From NCBI GenBank assembly GCA_043381765.1, contig JBHJMP010001217.1, forward strand, positions 1 to 23,957: 23,957 nucleotides of DNA, in the 5' to 3' direction. Numbering within the stretch: the first letter of the stretch is position 1; every line of letters begins with the position of its first letter. The notes under the pieces are model-generated. The model was given only the letters and a program-made list of their open reading frames with translations. It was not told the DNA's origin and searched no databases. Of this stretch, positions 21,501-23,957 are shown in pieces. The position numbers and the translations under genes are program-made. Source of the stretch: Collodictyon triciliatum. Lineage: Eukaryota; CRuMs.

Positions 21501-23414
21501 ATATGTAAACCAGATGTTTGTTATTGTAGGACATTTCATCAGAACTAGCAGCCATAGGAAACCCCATTATTCGAGACCTTGGGGACTTCGAATTGAAAGG
21601 GCTGGCTTCCGCTGAAAGAATTTATGAGGTTCAATATATCCTACGAAGCAACTACATGCTATGCTATTACCCTTCATCACTTTTATCGTATTCTCAATTA
21701 TTTTCGTTTTTGTGCAAGGAGAAAGAAGCTCCTTTAAATCTTTCTACATGGATTCACAATTTAATCATGTGTGTTTACAAGTACAGATCCTTCCACAATC
21801 TCTATCTGGTCGTGCTTCATACTTTAGTAACGGAGTCTCTGATTCTGTTGGTGGGCTCAACGTTCCCAAAGGCGGCGAAGGAAAGTCTGAATCCAAGGTA
21901 TAATGATCTTTGTCTCTTATTTTAAAAAAACCAGAATAATTCATTTCTAACCTTAGACATTTTTGATACGCAGGGATTCTCATGGCAAATATCTGTTGAA
22001 AACATTGACGTCACAACAACCGAATTGGGTGCAGGGTCCTTCGGTACAGTTTTCCTGGGTACTTATCAAGGAAAAGAAGTTGCCGTGAAAAAGTTTATGA
22101 AGCAGAAGATGGCCGAGAAGCAGTATTTTGGTCTGCTGTCTGAAATCATGCTCATAAGGTACGGTTAGCATTAATGGGCATTCTTATTGGTATCGTCGTT
22201 CCTCTCCTTCTCTATGTGTATTTATATACACGCACCGCGAATACCGCATCCAACACAAAGAAAGGAAAGTAAATGCAAGGATTAATTCGCCAAAAAAAAA
22301 TAATCGTTTAGAGAACTAGACCACCCTTACATTCTGAAGTTTGTTGGTGCATCAGTCAAGCAACCTAATATATTCTTTGTGATGGAATATGCACGCTATG
22401 GGAGCATAAGAACGCTGCTGGCAAATCCCCAGGTTTCACAATCTACCTTTCCTCTAATCTCTGGCAATATGTGCATTTCTGTGAACAGTAACCCATTAAT
22501 AAAGAAAAATCATTTCTAGACAAATATTTCGGACGAAATGAAGCGTAATATGCTGTGGCAAGTTGCAGAGGCCATGAAATACTTGCACATGCGCAAGCCG
22601 CCAGTCATTCATCGCGATTTGAAGAGCCCCAACGTACTCGTGAGTACTATACTTCCATACGAAAAAACTATTAGTTTTTTCTACTTTATTTATTTTCTAT
22701 GTCAATTTAAGCGCAGACAGCTTTCTCTTATTTTACTGCGTGCTAAATAGAGGAAGAGAGAGAGGGAAAAACTTTTATTTATTTATCTATGTATCTTCAA
22801 GGGCAAAGATACAGCAATGTGCCTGTATATAGTCACATAATAGTGCATTTTACTCATCAAGAAGTACCATATCCATAGGTGATTTCAATGGACCCAATAA
22901 TTGTCAAGATTTGTGACTTTGGTCTCGCTCGTGTAAAGTCTGATAACCAAACTATGACGAAATGTGGTACTCGGGCCTGGCTCGCCCCAGAGGTAATCTT
23001 TAGAACTATTTTGATAAGCACAAACACGCGCTCACAACATGTGTGTGTCTCCCATCTGTGCCTTGCATCTGCACGTGTACAGGCTCTGTGTGGGTTGCGT
23101 GGTTTTCTGACGCAAACATCTGCTTATGCTTTGCTGGTGAACAACAGGTTCTCAAGGGTCTAAAGTACAGCGAGAAAGCAGATCTGTACAGCTACGCCAT
23201 CATGATATGGGAGATCCTCACACGTGACCGCCCGTACGAAGGCATGGACCCATTGAAGCTCAGCATGGAGGTCGTGAATGGACTCCGTCCCACAGTCCCA
23301 AAGACCGGGGACAAGGTCCTCGTCAGCATCATGAAGCGTTGCTGGGTCTCTGACGACACGAAGCGCCCGTCGTTCGCCGAGGTTGCTGATGAGATTCAGC
23401 AAGCTGGCTTTTAA
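8240..23414 (+). CDS. Kelch/CUB receptor with kinase-cyclase-kinase cytoplasmic part
   Basis: One 52-exon gene encoding about 2,483 residues, a single-pass surface receptor whose ectodomain probably binds a ligand and whose cytoplasmic part signals through two TKL kinases around a class III cyclase domain. I spliced it by hand: each GT-AG junction from exon 3 (8981-9137) to the TAA at 23412-23414 keeps the frame, and total coding length is divisible by three. The start is the ATG at 8240. It gives a signal peptide (ALACALAFAFAALPA) if exon 1 ends at 8321 and joins exon 2 at 8425, placing AAQINTW after the hydrophobic core. Exon 2 (8425-8527) joins 8981 in phase, but an extra exon within 8528-8980 cannot be excluded. 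Residue numbers given elsewhere depend on this model. Most Kelch introns are phase 1. No internal stop or frameshift is seen, so the gene looks intact. Kinase-cyclase-kinase proteins are known from Acanthamoeba; this ectodomain combination I do not recall. Split gene models are possible, but no stop or terminator breaks the chain. Confidence 0.85.
8425..12581 (+). other. Kelch-repeat block 1 (exons 2-13)
   Basis: About residues 28-668, predicted extracellular. Exons: 8425-8527, 8981-9137, 9390-9600, 9852-10004, 10155-10316, 10479-10664, 10815-10970, 11080-11165, 11289-11376, 11595-11918, 12114-12260, 12432-12581. Kelch signatures recur: a di-Gly strand (FMFGGF, YIQGG, KCGGY, LTGG, AMYGGV, LIGGE, HVFGGV, YLGG), then N/D-x-[IL]-[YWHS], and a Trp 15-25 residues later (KTWTW, NQW, TW, MKW, KAW, GRW). 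About a dozen blades are present, enough for two beta-propellers. Introns mostly fall in phase 1 just before the Trp of the next blade. Confidence 0.85.
9654..9673. repeat. Poly-G run (G20) in an intron
   Basis: Twenty consecutive G bases inside the intron 9601-9851, unusual against the AT-rich intron background. Confidence 0.9.
12677..13240 (+). other. CUB-like domain 1 (exons 14-16)
   Basis: About residues 669-789 from exons 12677-12813, 12927-13031 and 13120-13240. It starts with Cys in KAFCMQG, has the CUB hallmark Y-x(5)-C-x-W (GYFPFSKCSWSV), then a hydrophobic beta strand pattern and ends with SAGFDIMYL, like the closing FxIxY strand of CUB domains. CUB domains bind extracellular ligands or partner proteins. 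Similarity is by pattern only. Confidence 0.6.
13360..13615 (+). other. Cys-rich module 1 (exons 17-18)
   Basis: About residues 790-845 (exons 13360-13481, 13573-13615). The Cys pattern runs C-P-x-G-(7)-C-x-C-P-(2)-N-Y-(6)-C-x2-C-P-G-G, then NYC. This resembles EGF-like or GCC2/GCC3 (ephrin-receptor-like) spacers. The same pattern recurs before the membrane helix (18324-18652). Confidence 0.65.
13737..17383 (+). other. Kelch-repeat block 2 (exons 19-31)
   Basis: About residues 845-1498. Exons: 13737-13904, 14061-14308, 14428-14470, 14632-14784, 14889-15077, 15170-15343, 15478-15636, 15806-15991, 16117-16241, 16370-16468, 16535-16643, 16787-16936, 17228-17383. Kelch di-Gly strands are plain: YYVGGY, FLHGGE, YLFGGF, YIYGGL, ILYGGV, AIFGGN, YAFGGI, IWGGQ, CILGGN, AVGGM, FYGGS. 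Trp residues occur at the expected interval (ISW, RTW, NAW, ESW, QKW, KKW, KSW, QNW). The layout mirrors block 1, and again about eleven blades are visible. Confidence 0.85.
16099..16111. repeat. Poly-C run as acceptor polypyrimidine tract
   Basis: A C13 run sits immediately before CTCTAG, the acceptor of exon 27 (starts 16117), and acts as the pyrimidine tract of that intron. Confidence 0.85.
17405..17518. repeat. (TTTTTG)n-(TTTTTA)n hexanucleotide array in an intron
   Basis: A few TTTTTG units pass into a long (TTTTTA)n array in the intron 17384-17661. It creates an open frame of alternating Phe/Tyr or Phe/Ile that is not coding. Confidence 0.97.
17662..18181 (+). other. CUB-like domain 2 (exons 32-33)
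   Basis: About residues 1498-1611 (exons 17662-17827, 18009-18181, joined in phase 2). It carries LCDP at the start, KCAWYF, and the CUB motif LTFYDG, followed by hydrophobic strands and the closing GFSISYI. It occupies the same place after Kelch block 2 that CUB-like domain 1 takes after block 1. Confidence 0.7.
18324..18652 (+). other. Cys-rich module 2 (exons 34-35)
   Basis: About residues 1611-1657 (exons 18324-18436 and a 25-nt micro-exon 18628-18652). The pattern is C-P-x-G-(9)-C-x-C-P-(2)-Y-Y-(9)-C-x2-C, then HGCPSLPQ, directly before the membrane segment. It aligns with module 1 at all six of its first cysteines. Confidence 0.65.
18518..18574. repeat. Poly-C (C36) followed by (CA)n in an intron
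   Basis: About 36 C bases run straight into about ten CA units inside the intron 18437-18627. The antisense frame with poly-Gly is a shadow of it. Confidence 0.97.
18755..18823 (+). other. Transmembrane helix
   Basis: About residues 1660-1682: an uncharged run with IAVAVGCGVGGFLMIVIGIS, stopped by YKRYR, so basic residues lie on the cytoplasmic side. A short charged juxtamembrane stretch (LKELSEKEN) precedes kinase 1. Together with the N-terminal signal peptide this gives a type I topology. Confidence 0.85.
18890..20605 (+). other. TKL-type protein kinase domain 1
   Basis: About residues 1705-1962 across exons 18747-18943, 19084-19191, 19298-19396, 19488-19557, 19670-19737, 19895-19923 (29-nt micro-exon), 20138-20312 and the first part of 20433-20813. 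All catalytic elements are present: Gly loop GVGSFGEVY, VAIK Lys (residue ~1736), LRHPNVVLYM, HRDLKSPN (~1828), SDFG (~1848), GTLLWMAPE (~1866-1874), SDIFSFAVIMWE, and R in ATRPTF. HRDLKSxN and the W-x-APE segment place it among tyrosine-kinase-like Ser/Thr kinases. It should be an active kinase. Confidence 0.93.
19940..20031. repeat. (TTTTTC)n polypyrimidine array in an intron
   Basis: A long hexamer-type TC array in the intron 19924-20137, 16 nt after the donor that follows the 29-nt micro-exon of kinase 1. Confidence 0.97.
20682..21628 (+). other. Class III nucleotidyl cyclase domain, metal site altered
   Basis: About residues 1989-2178 (end of exon 20433-20813; 20930-21124; 21238-21381; 21530-21628). 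It starts KVVLVFTGVEEATAIWE, where active enzymes have FTD: the first metal-binding Asp is Gly (codon GGT, 20709-20711). The second metal Asp is kept in KTEGDSFMIAF (~2041). The base-selecting residues are adenylyl-type: Lys before TEGD (~2037) and Asp in MDYFG (~2116). The transition-state Asn and Arg are kept in VVNRSAR. It ends DLGDFELKGL, the usual close of the fold. Possible roles are a degenerate cyclase with lost or weak activity, or a dimerising regulatory module. Confidence 0.88.
21787..21897 (+). other. Linker between cyclase and kinase 2 (exon 47)
   Basis: Residues ~2179-2215, rich in Ser and Gly with no fold visible (ends GGEGKSESK). It is likely a flexible hinge. Frame is phase 0 at both ends, so the exon could be skipped without changing the reading frame. 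Confidence 0.6.
21974..23400 (+). other. TKL-type protein kinase domain 2
   Basis: About residues 2216-2480 at the C-terminus: exons 21974-22158, 22312-22432, 22520-22639, 22879-22992, 23148-23414. It carries the Gly loop LGAGSFGTVF, VAVK Lys (~2254), DHPYILKFVG, HRDLKSPN (~2348), CDFGLA (~2370), GTRAWLAPE (~2387-2395), YSEKADLYSYAIMIWE, and the R of KRPSF. All catalytic residues are present, so it should be active. WQISVENIDV just before the Gly loop is a typical TKL lead-in. Confidence 0.95.
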
Positions 23415-23610
23415 GCATGGAACCCAGCCTTAAAGGCGATGATGAGACACCTGGTTATGATGCACCAGCGTAAGGTCTCCGTTTGAAGTCTGCTCAGCCT
23501 CTTCTCTTCTCTTTTCTGATTTCATCACTGGCGTTGGTGTTTCTTCTGCACCTGTCAATGAACGAACGCCTATTCACAAAACCGAAAGGCACCCCAAAGA
23601 GAGGCCCACC

Positions 23611-23616
23611 AATAAA
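23611..23616 (+). terminator. Putative polyadenylation signal AATAAA
   Basis: AATAAA about 200 nt after the stop codon of the receptor gene, at the start of a longer A-run. The A-run is genomic. This is the only canonical signal in the 3' flank. Confidence 0.5.
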
Positions 23617-23675
23617 AAAAAAAAAAAAAAAAAGGGCGTGGTAATCAATTCCGTTCAATGGCTCTTCGGGTGACC

Positions 23676-23752
23676 TCAGGTGCCTGTCTTAGCAGCCTTT
23701 TCGAAGGAGAGCAGACCAGGAGGTGGTGGCTGTGATGGCTGCCTCACAAGAC
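23676..23752 (-). CDS. Possible last exon of a convergent gene, Pro-rich C-terminus
   Basis: On the minus strand, TATTTACCAG acts as an acceptor at 23753. It is followed by 77 nt (two bases plus 25 codons including the stop) reading RQPSQPPPPGLLSFEKAAK and ending TGA at 23676-23678. Sequence upstream on that strand (23760-23957) is T-rich and intron-like. If real, it is the 3' end of a gene lying mostly outside the window, convergent with the receptor gene. Too short for assignment. Confidence 0.25.
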
Positions 23753-23957
23753 CTGGTAAATATGGAGGAAAAAATAAATAACTTTTTCTCGTAGAGTGGC
23801 CACCACCACCCTCAAAATTACGTATAGATATTTTCCTTAAATACAAAGACTGTTTTCCTTTTTATTTGATGGAGGAGTAAAAAAAAAAAAAAAAGCAAAA
23901 ATCATCACGCACAATCGGAGCAAAAACAAAAAAAGCAAACCTCCATTTAAAATATTT
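23753..23957. other. AT-rich end of window, no gene recognised
   Basis: Homopolymer-rich sequence with several A-runs and no open frame of note. It may be intronic sequence of a minus-strand gene continuing beyond the window. Confidence 0.35.

Noticed and set aside
1-23957. CRISPR arrays, rRNA, and bacterial-type operons
   Set aside because: No regularly spaced repeats, no rRNA segments and no ribosome-binding-site-led gene clusters were seen; the window is eukaryotic.

Overview
This is an intron-dense, AT-rich eukaryotic window. GT-AG introns of mostly 66-300 nt separate short, more GC-rich exons, the genetic code is standard, and homopolymers and microsatellites are frequent. The dominant gene encodes a transmembrane receptor with a kinase - class III cyclase - kinase cytoplasmic part. 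I know that layout from free-living amoebae, notably Acanthamoeba. I therefore infer an amoebozoan of the discosean/Acanthamoeba-Balamuthia type, but the species cannot be named from the sequence alone.

Positions 1-8240 are gene-poor and full of relics. An (ATT)n array is at 1-93. A small three-exon hypothetical gene may lie on the minus strand at 636-1468. Two inverted copies of the 3' end of one LINE-type retrotransposon follow (2062-2997 minus, 3239-3460 plus). Next is a broken but nearly full-length Fanzor/TnpB-like gene on the minus strand (about 3710-5680), interrupted by frameshifts, stops and a low-complexity insert with an assembly gap. Beside it, same strand, are ankyrin-repeat-like fragments (5792-6366). 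A second gapped (ATT)n array (6542-6643), about 1.1 kb without a recognisable gene, and a GC-rich flank with a 15-bp tandem repeat lead into the main gene.

Positions 8240-23414 (plus strand) hold one large gene. I spliced it by hand into 52 exons. From exon 3 (8981) to the TAA at 23412 every junction keeps the frame; only exons 1-3 are uncertain. The model gives about 2,483 residues: signal peptide; Kelch propeller block 1; CUB-like domain; Cys-rich module; Kelch block 2; CUB-like domain; Cys-rich module; one membrane helix; tyrosine-kinase-like (TKL) Ser/Thr kinase 1; class III nucleotidyl cyclase domain; TKL kinase 2. The ectodomain is thus a tandem duplication of a Kelch-CUB-Cys-rich unit reminiscent of attractin/MEGF8. 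Both kinases keep their catalytic residues. The cyclase lacks the first metal-binding Asp (FTG instead of FTD), so it may be a pseudo-cyclase or allosteric module between two working kinases.

Positions 23415-23957 contain the 3' flank with an AATAAA signal and possibly the last exon of a convergent minus-strand gene. The most interesting items are the duplicated-ectodomain receptor with its degenerate cyclase, and the Fanzor relic with its ankyrin neighbour, which may be the remains of a mobile element or a giant-virus insertion.
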